A DNA stretch of 64,000 bases from Actinomycetes bacterium (lineage in GTDB: Bacteria; Actinomycetota; Acidimicrobiia; Acidimicrobiales; Ilumatobacteraceae): positions 1 to 64,000 of the forward strand of contig JAIXWJ010000026.1 in assembly GCA_027491335.1 (NCBI GenBank). The letters are read 5' to 3'. A program made the translations under genes and the position numbers. Below the pieces are notes generated by a model. That model saw only the letters and a program-made list of their open reading frames with translations, searched no databases and was not told where the DNA came from. Within the stretch, counting starts at the first letter, position 1. Each line of letters starts with the position of its first letter. Below, piece after piece: positions 1 to 6,876 of the stretch.

Positions 1-908
1 CGCATGGTGGTGATCTGACGACGGATGCCGTCTCGCCAATCGATGGACGAGTTGAATCCGACGTCGTGCAACTTCTTCAGGTCCGGAACGATGGATGCGA
101 TGGTGGCCGTGGTGGGCGCGAACGTGGGCGTGATGCCCGTGAGGCGGCCCATCTCTTCGCACCAATCCTCGATGGACACCAACTGATCGCCGCCCCAGTT
201 CACGACGGTGGCGCCGGTGCCGGCGTACGACAGCAGGTACGGGATGCTGCGGTTGATGTCCTCGGCGTGAATGGGCGTGTAGGTGGTGGGCTGATCCACG
301 TGCACCGGAACCGGAATGTTGCGTTCCATCATCATGAGGTGGAACGACATCCATCCGTAGTTGTCGCCATAGGGAACGTTCAGACGCGCGATGACGGTGG
401 GCACGCCCAGACGCTTGGCCGTGTGGGTCACCAACACCTCGCCGGCGATCTTGGAGATGCTGTAGGTCGGCATACCCGGCATCGGACGATGGCTGTCGCC
501 CAACAGGTCGGTCTCGGTTCGCGGCGAACCATGCTTGGGCTCGTACACCGCGGTGGACGAGCAGTGGAAGAAGGTCAGTGAGTCGCTGCGCGAAGCCGCC
601 ACTTCCATCAAGTCGGCGCTGCCGTGCGCGTTGGACGCGAACGCTTCCTCGAAGTTGTTGCTCTTGGCCACGGCGAAGTGCAACACCATGTCCAGATCGG
701 CCGGCACCTCGTCCAAGTCACCCTTGGCCAGATCGATGCTGACGGTCTTGACGCCTTTGTCGTGCCACGGCGCCCGGGTGTCGGGATCCTTGAAACGAGC
801 GGCGCCGTAGACGGTGTTGCCGGCGGCGGCCAACGACTCGGCCAGCGGACCGGCCACCCAACCGGTGACACCGGTGACCAGAATCTTCTTTCCCTTGATC
901 GGTTCCAT
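1..908 (-). CDS. NAD-dependent epimerase/dehydratase, 3' end cut by window
   Basis: This is an extended short-chain dehydrogenase that starts at ATG 908 and runs off the left edge without a stop, giving about 302 visible residues. The N-terminus carries the Rossmann motif TGVTGWVAG after the strand KKILV. A catalytic Y-x3-K (YSISK) follows HCSSTAVYEP about residue 150, as in sugar epimerases and 3-beta-HSD-like reductases. Seen: cofactor motif and active-site Tyr/Lys. Inferred: it reduces or epimerises a substrate of the surrounding catabolic island; the substrate is unknown. A good Shine-Dalgarno (GGGGGAG) lies just upstream, and the gene follows the 920-1714 gene by 11 nt, so the two are probably co-transcribed. 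Confidence 0.85.
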   Translation of the reverse strand, partial: MEPIKGKKILVTGVTGWVAGPLAESLAAAGNTVYGAARFKDPDTRAPWHDKGVKTVSIDLAKGDLDEVPADLDMVLHFAVAKSNNFEEAFASNAHGSADLMEVAASRSDSLTFFHCSSTAVYEPKHGSPRTETDLLGDSHRPMPGMPTYSISKIAGEVLVTHTAKRLGVPTVIARLNVPYGDNYGWMSFHLMMMERNIPVPVHVDQPTTYTPIHAEDINRSIPYLLSYAGTGATVVNWGGDQLVSIEDWCEEMGRLTGITPTFAPTTATIASIVPDLKKLHDVGFNSSIDWRDGIRRQITTM

Positions 909-919
909 GTGCTCCCCCA

Positions 920-1714
920 TCACCACAACTGGTCGGTGTACGTGTCGGTGCCGAACACCGTGTTCTTGAACGGTGCGGTCCACAGATGCTTGGCCAAGCC
1001 GCTCGCTTCGAGATCGGCGCCGAATCGGCCGTACCCCTGATCCCACTCGCTCTCGGGGGCGTGATCCACGAAGTGGATCTGCAAGAAACGCTGATCGGCC
1101 TTGGGCACGCGCGGAACGTCGGGCGGTGCGTCGGGCAGCAACGGCAGCAGCTTCGTGTAGTTGAACACGTCGGGACCCCACGAGGCGGCGAACGCCTTGG
1201 GAGCCCACTGCTTCTGCATCCAGTCGCTCATCTGTTCGTGGGTGACGCCCTCGTTCAGTTCGCCCACGTTCACCACGATGCCCGGGTAACCGCGATCGAG
1301 CGCCAACTCGATGTTGGTGGTGGTCTCGGTGCGGGTCATCGACCATTGGTTGTCGTAGAGCTGCGTGTGAATGTGGGTGCGCTCGGCGAACATGCGACCG
1401 GTGGCGTGCAGGTTCTTGACCGTGTCCACGCTCCAACGATTCCAGTCGTCGTGGTGGCCCTTGAGCACCCAGTAGATCGCCAGGTACGAACCGGTGTCGG
1501 CGTCCGGCGTCATCGGCGAATCCGCGGGATAGCGCAGTGCCTTCAGGTCGCGCGTGGCCACGAAGCGATCACCGGCGAACGAGTAGGCGCCCACCAGAAC
1601 GCCTCCGTAGAAGTGATCGCGTTCGTACCAGCGGTTGTACTCCACCTCGTGGCCCTTGTGCGGCTCCACCATGGTGAACAACAACGTGCCCAATTCGATC
1701 GGGTATTTCTTCAT
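920..1714 (-). CDS. Uncharacterised EthD-like/dimeric alpha-beta barrel protein
   Basis: 264-residue cytoplasmic protein of unknown function without signal peptide or TM segment. The N-terminal half contains EVEYNRWYERDHF, the E-x-N-x-W-Y-x3-H pattern seen in EthD-like and other ferredoxin-like dimeric barrel proteins. A second half (residues about 140-264) again looks like one barrel repeat, with a histidine-rich strand (LQIHFVDHAP). It may be a fused two-repeat barrel. A very strong purine-rich ribosome site (AAGGGGGG) precedes ATG 1714. It lies between a decayed nucleotidyltransferase module and the epimerase, and is the first gene of that pair. A role in handling a hydrophobic or CoA-linked substrate is only an inference from neighbours. 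Confidence 0.75.
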   Translation of the reverse strand: MKKYPIELGTLLFTMVEPHKGHEVEYNRWYERDHFYGGVLVGAYSFAGDRFVATRDLKALRYPADSPMTPDADTGSYLAIYWVLKGHHDDWNRWSVDTVKNLHATGRMFAERTHIHTQLYDNQWSMTRTETTTNIELALDRGYPGIVVNVGELNEGVTHEQMSDWMQKQWAPKAFAASWGPDVFNYTKLLPLLPDAPPDVPRVPKADQRFLQIHFVDHAPESEWDQGYGRFGADLEASGLAKHLWTAPFKNTVFGTDTYTDQLW

Positions 1715-1758
1715 GACGACCCCCCCTTCGAGACACTTTAGAGGGTTGGGCCGTGCGC

Positions 1759-1776
1759 GCCGAAACCGCGGTCAGG
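1759..1776. repeat. 18-bp direct repeat, copy B
   Basis: The exact sequence GCCGAAACCGCGGTCAGG occurs here and again at 2087-2104. This copy covers the stop codon (TGA, 1774-1772) of the nucleotidyltransferase remnant. The two copies bracket the 328-bp two-gene module, which suggests insertion or duplication by short-repeat recombination. Confidence 0.8.
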
Positions 1777-1933
1777 GAAGATGATCGAGGTCGGCCAGGT
1801 CTTTGGGACGGCCCGACGCCCGTTTGTTGATTTTCAGATCGGCGAGCGAAATCACTCGAATGCTCTCAACCTCGTGGTCGTGGAGCAATCTCAAGAACTC
1901 TTTGAAGTCCCGAGGAAACTCGATCTGTTCCAT
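1772..1933 (-). pseudogene. Nucleotidyltransferase remnant with core deleted
   Basis: A 53-codon frame starting at ATG 1933. Its first part (PRDFKEFLRLLHDHEVE) matches the N-terminus of small MNT/AbiEii-type nucleotidyltransferases. It jumps directly to VISLADLKINKRASGRPKDL, the C-terminal end of that family. Intact members are about 150 residues and carry between these blocks the GG(S/Y) and DxD catalytic core, which is absent here. Seen: both ends joined in frame, core missing. Inferred: an internal in-frame deletion left an inactive stub. It overlaps the 3' end of the 1866-2060 gene, as expected for the usual two-gene arrangement. Alternatively it is a domesticated mini-protein. Confidence 0.7.
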
Positions 1934-2060
1934 AGTTGATCCGTCGAAGAAGCAGAAGGTGCTGAAGACGTGCGGCCGGCGTTTGCGCCCACCAGTATTC
2001 GTTGTCGGCACGCTCGGCTTCCTCGTGGGAACCGAAGATACGAACGGACTTGTTCAGCAC
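1866..2060 (-). CDS. Small partner protein of a nucleotidyltransferase pair
   Basis: 64-residue protein from ATG 2060. Features are a short N-terminal strand (SVRIFGSHEEAERADNEYW), a helix with TPAARLQHLLLLRR and a C-terminal strand ending RVLEIAPRPRG. Small proteins of this type (about 60-90 residues, VRIF...AEAADREY...TPEERL...ELxxR) are commonly found immediately upstream of, or overlapping, small MNT-like nucleotidyltransferases. This copy looks full length, while its partner downstream has lost its core. Possible antitoxin-like role is family-based inference. The promoter is not evident; the gene begins 27 nt past the 18-bp direct repeat that ends the acetyltransferase gene. Confidence 0.6.
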   Translation of the reverse strand: MLNKSVRIFGSHEEAERADNEYWWAQTPAARLQHLLLLRRINYGTDRVSSGLQRVLEIAPRPRG

Positions 2061-2086
2061 GCCCGCATTCTACCCACCGAAAACGA

Positions 2087-2104
2087 GCCGAAACCGCGGT
2101 CAGG
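2087..2104. repeat. 18-bp direct repeat, copy A
   Basis: Exact copy of the 1759-1776 repeat. It covers the stop codon of the acetyltransferase gene (TGA, 2102-2100), just as the other copy covers the stop of the remnant gene, so both genes end in the same 18-bp context. Confidence 0.8.
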
Positions 2105-2732
2105 CGAGGCGTCGTTCCAATCCGGCCTTCACGTCGGGCCACTCCGATGCCACGATGGAATGCACGGCGGTGTCGCGCAACACGCCGTCCTCACCGGCCA
2201 CGTAACTGGGTCGATGCGAACGCAGAACTCCCTCGAACGTGGCGCCGATTCGAACGATCGCCGTTCGACTTCGCACGTTGCGCGCGTCGGTGCAGATGGC
2301 CACCCGTTGGGCCGCCCACACCTCGAAGGCATGTGACAGCAACATGTATTTGGCTTCGGTGTTCACCGCGGTGCGTTGTGCGGACGCCGCCAACCAAGTG
2401 CCGCCGATCTCGACCTCGTCGGGAAACGGACGCCCCGGGAAGCCCCGTCCGTAGGGTGACCGAATGTCCATGTAGCGGGTGCAACCCACCGCTCGACCAA
2501 TGTCGCCGGACGCGTCGAACACGCACTGCGCGAACGGCACGACCTTGCCCTCGGCGTGTTCGCGCACGAGAGCGTCGACGTGGGACTCCATCGCCTCGAA
2601 CGTGGACGGCACGGCGGTGAAGTCGTATTCGCTCCGATCCTCATTGGCCGCACGTACCAGATCGGGCACGTGATCGCGCGACAGTGGCACGAGTGCCACG
2701 TGTCGACCGATCATCGTCGGGGACGGGATCAT
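2100..2732 (-). CDS. GNAT-family N-acetyltransferase (RimJ/RimL-like)
   Basis: 210-residue cytoplasmic protein. It shows the RimJ/L-type GNAT layout: an N-terminal strand GRHVALVPLSRDHVPDL, a central beta-bulge region with VGCTRYMDIR and EIGGTWLAASAQRT (the acetyl-CoA-binding turn), then NTEAKYMLLSHAFE and CTDARNVRSR typical of this branch. It probably transfers acetyl from acetyl-CoA to an amine, either a protein N-terminus or a small molecule; the target is unknown. The start at 2732 lies 5 nt after the stop of the EthD gene, so it is translationally linked to the SDR/EthD operon. An alternative start is the second methionine seven residues in (MIGRH). Confidence 0.85.
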   Translation of the reverse strand: MIPSPTMIGRHVALVPLSRDHVPDLVRAANEDRSEYDFTAVPSTFEAMESHVDALVREHAEGKVVPFAQCVFDASGDIGRAVGCTRYMDIRSPYGRGFPGRPFPDEVEIGGTWLAASAQRTAVNTEAKYMLLSHAFEVWAAQRVAICTDARNVRSRTAIVRIGATFEGVLRSHRPSYVAGEDGVLRDTAVHSIVASEWPDVKAGLERRLA

Positions 2733-2737
2733 CGGCG

Positions 2738-3085
2738 TCAGTCGCCGATGACGATGCGCGGTTCCTCGGTGAGCACGAAGTTCAACGACGACGAGTCGAG
2801 AAACTTCGCGGTGTCAGCCATCACCTCGGGGAAATCGGGCTCGGTCATGTGCGCGAAGAACGCTTCGGTGGAGTCGAAGTGCTGAATGGTGACACCATCG
2901 AACTCGGGCTCGGGCTGACGGCTACCTTCGGCCGGCCACGCGGCGGGGTGCTGTTCGTAGCGACGCACGTACTTGGCCGCCGAGTTGGCCTTGATGAGCG
3001 GACCGTGAACGTCGAACCAGTAATCGAGGAACTCCTGATGCGTGGTCCCGGGCTTGCGCTTCAACATCGAAATGAGCTTGATCAT
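2738..3085 (-). CDS. EthD domain protein
   Basis: 115-residue single-domain EthD-type dimeric alpha-beta barrel. The hallmark is KLISMLKRKPGTTHQEFLDY followed by W-x3-H-G-P-L (the HGP turn), and a C-terminal half with EAFFAHMTEPDFP. EthD proteins accompany oxygenases, aromatic and ether catabolism, and other pathways with hydrophobic substrates; most lack a proven reaction. It lies 32 nt downstream of an SDR gene and 5 nt upstream of the GNAT gene, within one reverse-strand operon. Seen: domain and context. Inferred: an auxiliary role in the acyl-CoA degradation pathway encoded around it. Confidence 0.85.
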   Translation of the reverse strand: MIKLISMLKRKPGTTHQEFLDYWFDVHGPLIKANSAAKYVRRYEQHPAAWPAEGSRQPEPEFDGVTIQHFDSTEAFFAHMTEPDFPEVMADTAKFLDSSSLNFVLTEEPRIVIGD

Positions 3086-3117
3086 GTTCCCAGTCTCGCA
3101 CTCGCGAGGGTTCCGGT

Positions 3118-3903
3118 CTACAGCCCGAGGAACGAGCCCCCATCGCAGATCATGGTCTGTCCGGTGACGAAGGCCGAGTCGTCACTGGCGAGGAACAACG
3201 CCACCGAGCCGATGTCCTCGGTGATGTCACCCACGCGACCCAACGGAGTGCGGGCCTCGATGGCGTTTTGCAACGCCGGGTTCCGCTCGAAGGCGGTCAG
3301 CAGCGCGGGGCTACCGGCCACCGGTCCGATGCAGTTCACGGTGACCCCGTGCGGACCCCACTCACGGGCCAAGCTCTTGGCGATGGCGCGCTGAGCCGCC
3401 TTGGCCGGCGAGTACAACGGGATGTTCGCACTGCCCTCCACGCCCGAGGGCGAGGTGATCAGGATCAGACGACCACCACCGGTTCCCGCCGGACGCCGGG
3501 AACTGGCAACCAGGTGAGGCATGGCCGAACGCGCGCAGAACAAACTGGCCCACACGCCGGTGCGCGACATGTTCGTCCAGTGCTTGTCGATGCGGGCGTT
3601 TTCGAGCTTGTGCGGGATACCGCCCATGAACGCGTTGTGGACCATGATGTCCAACCGTCCGAAACGAGCGACGGTCTCGTCGACGCAGGCCTGCACCGAT
3701 TCACCGTCGGCCACGTCGGTGACGATGCACTCCGCTCGGCCACCATCGTCGCGAATGGACGCGGCCACGGGCTCACCCGTCTCGGCGCGCCGAGCGGCCA
3801 CCACCACGATGGCGCCCTCGCGAGCGAGTCGGCGCGCGATGCCTTCACCCACTCCCTGACCGGCTCCGGTCACGATGGCCACTCGGTCGTGCAAGCGATT
3901 CAC
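3118..3903 (-). CDS. Short-chain dehydrogenase/reductase, active subunit of SDR pair
   Basis: 261-residue classical SDR. The NAD(P) motif TGAGQGVGEG is at residues about 12-21. The catalytic Ser lies in LITSPSG, and Tyr/Lys in YSPAK, followed by SLAREWGPHGVTVN. The C-terminus FVTGQTMICDGGSFLGL is typical. The GTG start at 3903 forms a GTGA overlap with the stop of the upstream degenerate SDR, so both are translated together. Likely reaction: oxidation of a 3-hydroxyacyl-CoA or similar alcohol to the ketone before thiolytic or aldol cleavage. The tight coupling with a pseudo-SDR resembles heterotetrameric SDRs such as BbsCD of toluene degradation; this is analogy, not proof. Confidence 0.9.
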   Translation of the reverse strand: MNRLHDRVAIVTGAGQGVGEGIARRLAREGAIVVVAARRAETGEPVAASIRDDGGRAECIVTDVADGESVQACVDETVARFGRLDIMVHNAFMGGIPHKLENARIDKHWTNMSRTGVWASLFCARSAMPHLVASSRRPAGTGGGRLILITSPSGVEGSANIPLYSPAKAAQRAIAKSLAREWGPHGVTVNCIGPVAGSPALLTAFERNPALQNAIEARTPLGRVGDITEDIGSVALFLASDDSAFVTGQTMICDGGSFLGL

Positions 3904-4439
3904 ATCCACAGCCCTCCGTCGCACACCACGGTCTGTCCCGTCACGTGCGCCGCGGCACCACTGCACAACCAGGTCACCGTGTCCGATGGGTCGACCGCAC
4001 CAGTCATCGCGCGCGGCGCGATGGCCACGGGCCCGGACACCGCGGGGTCCACGCCGAACTCCTCGGGGGCCAATGCCACCGCGTTCACCGTGATTCCTTC
4101 CGCGCCCCATTGGCGAGCCGCCGACTTCACCGTGATTCGCGCCGCCTCGGCCAGGGCCGCGTGCACCGCGTGGCGGTCACCGCCCGACATTCCGATCGTG
4201 GGCACGATCACCACGATGCGCTTGGCTCCCGCCGCGTGGGCTTGCTGCAGACCGGCGATCACCTTCTGCATCGGTTGCTCGAACACCGCGTCGATGGTGG
4301 CGTCATCGAGTTCCTCGACGGGCCCCACACCTCGACGGCCGTCGACCGCGGTGACCACGACCGCGGCCTCCACGTCGGAGACGACCGTTGCCCGCACGTG
4401 GTCCGCGATGAGTCCATCGCCAACGACCAGAACGCTCAC
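3900..4439 (-). CDS. Degenerate SDR (probable pseudoenzyme subunit)
   Basis: 179-residue SDR homologue that is truncated and catalytically dead by sequence. The N-terminal VLVVGDGLIADHV lacks the TGxxxGxG cofactor loop. Aligning back from SAARQWGAEGITVN, the positions of the catalytic Tyr and Lys are His and Ala (HAALA). The SDR C-terminal signature HVTGQTVVCDGGLWM is fully kept, and that part mediates SDR tetramer contacts. The GTG start at 4439 overlaps the stop of the upstream SnoaL gene (GTGA), and its own stop overlaps the active SDR start. The likely role is as a structural partner of the active SDR. A decaying gene is less likely because the frame and C-terminus are intact. Confidence 0.8.
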   Translation of the reverse strand: MSVLVVGDGLIADHVRATVVSDVEAAVVVTAVDGRRGVGPVEELDDATIDAVFEQPMQKVIAGLQQAHAAGAKRIVVIVPTIGMSGGDRHAVHAALAEAARITVKSAARQWGAEGITVNAVALAPEEFGVDPAVSGPVAIAPRAMTGAVDPSDTVTWLCSGAAAHVTGQTVVCDGGLWM

Positions 4440-4888
4440 AACCCCGCCTCCCGATTCAGATGCGCCGAGACGTCGCCGTGCGCATCGACGAGCATGACGC
4501 GTTCGACGAAGCGCCACGTCGAACCGTCGTCGGTGGCGAACCGATCGTGGTAACGACCCGAAGCCACCACTTGCAACGGCAACGTCCCGGGAACGTCCTG
4601 AAGAACGGTGAACTGCGAACGGGAAACCGCCGCGTTCGGGCCATCGGATTCGATGATGGAGTTCGTGACCAAGTGCTTGGTGCGCGGAATGCCGTCGTAC
4701 ACCTTCACGAAGCGAGCCATCACGGCGCCCACCATCGGGCCCGGCACCGCGGGATGATCCGGGCCGGCCATGAACACCTGCGCGTCGTCGAACAACCGTG
4801 ACACGCCATCGAAGTCGCCGGCGTCGACGCGCTCGGCGTAGGTGTAGAGCAAGTTCAGGATCGACCGCTCGGCCCCCGAAGTCAACAT
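4436..4888 (-). CDS. SnoaL/NTF2-fold protein
   Basis: 150-residue protein with the SnoaL-like (NTF2) cone fold. It begins with a helix ending LLYTYAERVDAGDFDGVSRL, then FDDAQVFM, then central strands KHLVTNSIIES and RSQFTVLQD, and a C-terminal WRFVERVMLVD. Such proteins act as hydratases, isomerases (ketosteroid-isomerase relatives) or small-molecule binders; catalytic residues cannot be assigned. It is the first gene of the operon running SnoaL, pseudo-SDR, SDR, EthD, GNAT. A TACGGT hexamer ends 6 nt before the ATG, so the transcript is probably leaderless. It is divergent from the SDR gene at 4921 with a gap of only 32 nt. Confidence 0.85.
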   Translation of the reverse strand: MLTSGAERSILNLLYTYAERVDAGDFDGVSRLFDDAQVFMAGPDHPAVPGPMVGAVMARFVKVYDGIPRTKHLVTNSIIESDGPNAAVSRSQFTVLQDVPGTLPLQVVASGRYHDRFATDDGSTWRFVERVMLVDAHGDVSAHLNREAGL

Positions 4889-4894
4889 GCGAAC

Positions 4895-4913
4895 ACCGTA
4901 GACGAACTACCGT
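4895..4913. promoter_or_regulatory. Divergent, nearly back-to-back -10 hexamers
   Basis: On the reverse strand TACGGT (4900-4895) lies 6 nt before ATG 4888 of the SnoaL gene. On the forward strand TACCGT (4908-4913) lies 7 nt before GTG 4921 of the SDR gene. The two -10 elements are separated by 7 bp, so the two transcription units probably compete for polymerase and could be co-regulated by one factor. Confidence 0.5.
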
Positions 4914-4920
4914 GGCGGAC

Positions 4921-5766
4921 GTGCCCGAATCGAACGACCCCACACCCAACTGGCCCATCCCCGGCGAGCAGACCGACGAGATCGTCCGCGCCGCGTTTCC
5001 CCTTCGCCTCGGTTTGGCCGAGGGCAAGGTCGCTCTCGTCACCGGCGCGGGCCGTGGCATCGGTGAGGCGACGGCTCGTCTCTTCGCCACCGAAGGTGCC
5101 GCCGTCGTGGTGTGCGACATCGACGTGGCCTCGGCGCAAGCCGTCGTGCAATCCATCCAGGAACGAGGTGGCGAGGCCGTGGCCGTGGCCGCCGATCTCA
5201 CGAAGGAAGACGACGTGGCCGCGGTCATCAACACCGCCATCGATCGGTACGGCCGCCTCGACTGCGCCGTGAACAACGCCGGTATCAGCGGTCGCTTCGG
5301 CTCGTTCATCGACCTTCCCCTTCACGAGTGGCACCAGATGATCAACGCCAACCTCACCAGCGTCTTTCTGAGCCTCAAGTACGAACTGGGCGTGATGGCC
5401 GCGCAAGGAAGCGGCTCCATCGTGAACGTGTCGTCGGGAGCCGGCGTGGTGGCCGCACCCGGGCTTCCGCACTACACCGCCGCCAAGCACGGAGTGCTGG
5501 GTCTCACCAAGTGTGCCGCGCAGGAATACGCGGCCAAGGGCGTGCGCGTGAACGCCATCCTTCCCGGAACCACCCGCACCCCCATGATCGAGGGCTTCAT
5601 CAACGGAGACCCGCAGATCGAAAAGATGGTCAGCCGCGGAATCGGTCGCGGCTACCTGGGCGAGCCCACCGAGATCGCCGAAGCCGCGGTGTGGCTGTGC
5701 AGCGATCGGGCCAGCTTCGTGTGCGGCGAGTCGTTGCTCGTCGACGGCGCGACCGTCTGTCGCTGA
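4921..5766 (+). CDS. Short-chain dehydrogenase/reductase (classical)
   Basis: 281-residue classical SDR. After an unusual proline-rich N-terminal extension (DPTPNWPIPGEQ) come the cofactor motif TGAGRGIGEA, the D of VVCDID that favours NAD, NNAGISG, the catalytic Ser in VNVSSGAG, and YTAAK. The C-terminus is RASFVCGESLLVDGATVCR. I chose GTG 4921 over GTG 4912 because a TACCGT -10 hexamer overlaps the latter and ends 7 nt before the former. It is the only forward gene in this part of the island and is convergent with the racemase gene (4 nt gap). Probable role: alcohol/ketone interconversion on a CoA thioester or ring-derived substrate; the substrate is unknown. Confidence 0.88.
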   Translation: MPESNDPTPNWPIPGEQTDEIVRAAFPLRLGLAEGKVALVTGAGRGIGEATARLFATEGAAVVVCDIDVASAQAVVQSIQERGGEAVAVAADLTKEDDVAAVINTAIDRYGRLDCAVNNAGISGRFGSFIDLPLHEWHQMINANLTSVFLSLKYELGVMAAQGSGSIVNVSSGAGVVAAPGLPHYTAAKHGVLGLTKCAAQEYAAKGVRVNAILPGTTRTPMIEGFINGDPQIEKMVSRGIGRGYLGEPTEIAEAAVWLCSDRASFVCGESLLVDGATVCR

Positions 5767-5770
5767 CCGC

Positions 5771-6874
5771 TCAGTTCCAGCCGGCGAGTATCTCGTCGAC
5801 GGTGTTCTCACCCGGATGACACGGCACGCCCGCGCCGGCGACCGTGCGCGAGAACCGCGGAGCGCTCTGAGCTTGGGTCACGCCGTTCACGTTCACGGTG
5901 ACGCCGCGCGCCACCGTGTGCGGATGCGTCGTCACCTCGGTGGGTGACAACACCGGCGAGAAGCAGGCGTCGGATCCTTCGAACACCGCTTCCCATTCCG
6001 CGCGAGTTCGCGTGGCGAACACGGCGGCCATGCGCTTTTTCGCTTCGGCCCACACCGCACGATCGTTCTGTCGCGCCGGAGCGAGCAGATCGTCCTCGGC
6101 CACACCCAGACGATTCACCAACTCGGCGTAGAACTGGGGCTCGATCGCACCGACCGACACCCAACCACCGTCGCTGGTTCCGTACACGTTGTAGAAGTGC
6201 GCACCACCGTCGAGATGATTGGTGCCGCGTTCGCCCCAGAATCCGTTGGTGGCCGCCACGAAGAACGGTCCGAGAATCATCGCCGCGCCATCCACCATGG
6301 CGACGTCGATGGTCTGTCCCAGACCGCTGGTGTTGCGCTCCACCAACGCCGCGGACACTCCCATGGCCAACAACAAGCCACCGCCGGCGAAGTCGCCGAG
6401 CATGTTGACCGGGATGGTGGGCGGTTGACCCTCGTATCCGATCGTGTGCAAGGCACCCGACAACGAGATGTAGTTGATGTCGTGCCCGGCGCGTTGCGCC
6501 CACGGGCCGTCCTGCCCCCATCCGGTCATGCGGGCGAACACCAAACGCGGATTGCGAGCGCACAACACGTCGGGCCCGATTCCGAGACGTTCGCACACTC
6601 CCGGTCGGAACGGGTCGATCACCACGTCGGCTTGATCGGTGAGACGCAACAACGTCTCGATGTCGGAAGGGCTCTTCAGATCGAGGGCCACACCACGCTT
6701 GCCGCGCATCATCGGATTCGTGGGCACGCGCGACCGGTTCGCTCGCGCGGCCACCTCGGGTCGATCGACGGCCACCACGTCGGCGCCGAGGTCCGCCAGG
6801 ATCATCGCCCCGTACGGACCGGGCCCTTGGCCCACCAGCTCGACGACACGAACACCCGCGAGCGGTCCGGCCAT
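5771..6874 (-). CDS. CaiB/BaiF family, alpha-methylacyl-CoA racemase-like
   Basis: 367-residue family III CoA-transferase-fold protein of the AMACR branch. The N-terminus LAGVRVVELVGQGPGPYGAMIL and the RGKRGVALDLK segment are typical. The expected racemase pair is present: His in GHDINYISLSG and Asp in NMLGDFAGGG. It would interconvert (2R)- and (2S)-methylacyl-CoA, the step that readies branched isoprenoid or steroid side chains for beta-oxidation. Length equals known racemases (about 360) and is shorter than formyl-CoA transferases (about 425). The start ATG 6874 is 2 nt after the stop of the acyl-CoA ligase gene, so activation and racemisation are coupled. A CoA-transferase activity cannot be fully excluded. 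Confidence 0.88.
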   Translation of the reverse strand: MAGPLAGVRVVELVGQGPGPYGAMILADLGADVVAVDRPEVAARANRSRVPTNPMMRGKRGVALDLKSPSDIETLLRLTDQADVVIDPFRPGVCERLGIGPDVLCARNPRLVFARMTGWGQDGPWAQRAGHDINYISLSGALHTIGYEGQPPTIPVNMLGDFAGGGLLLAMGVSAALVERNTSGLGQTIDVAMVDGAAMILGPFFVAATNGFWGERGTNHLDGGAHFYNVYGTSDGGWVSVGAIEPQFYAELVNRLGVAEDDLLAPARQNDRAVWAEAKKRMAAVFATRTRAEWEAVFEGSDACFSPVLSPTEVTTHPHTVARGVTVNVNGVTQAQSAPRFSRTVAGAGVPCHPGENTVDEILAGWN

Positions 6875-6876
6875 GA

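Noticed and set aside
3900-5309. 469-codon reverse frame suggesting a long fusion upstream of the pseudo-SDR
   Set aside because: The first 290 codons are antisense to the SDR gene and out of frame with the SnoaL gene. GTG 4439 with a GTGA overlap gives the sensible protein.
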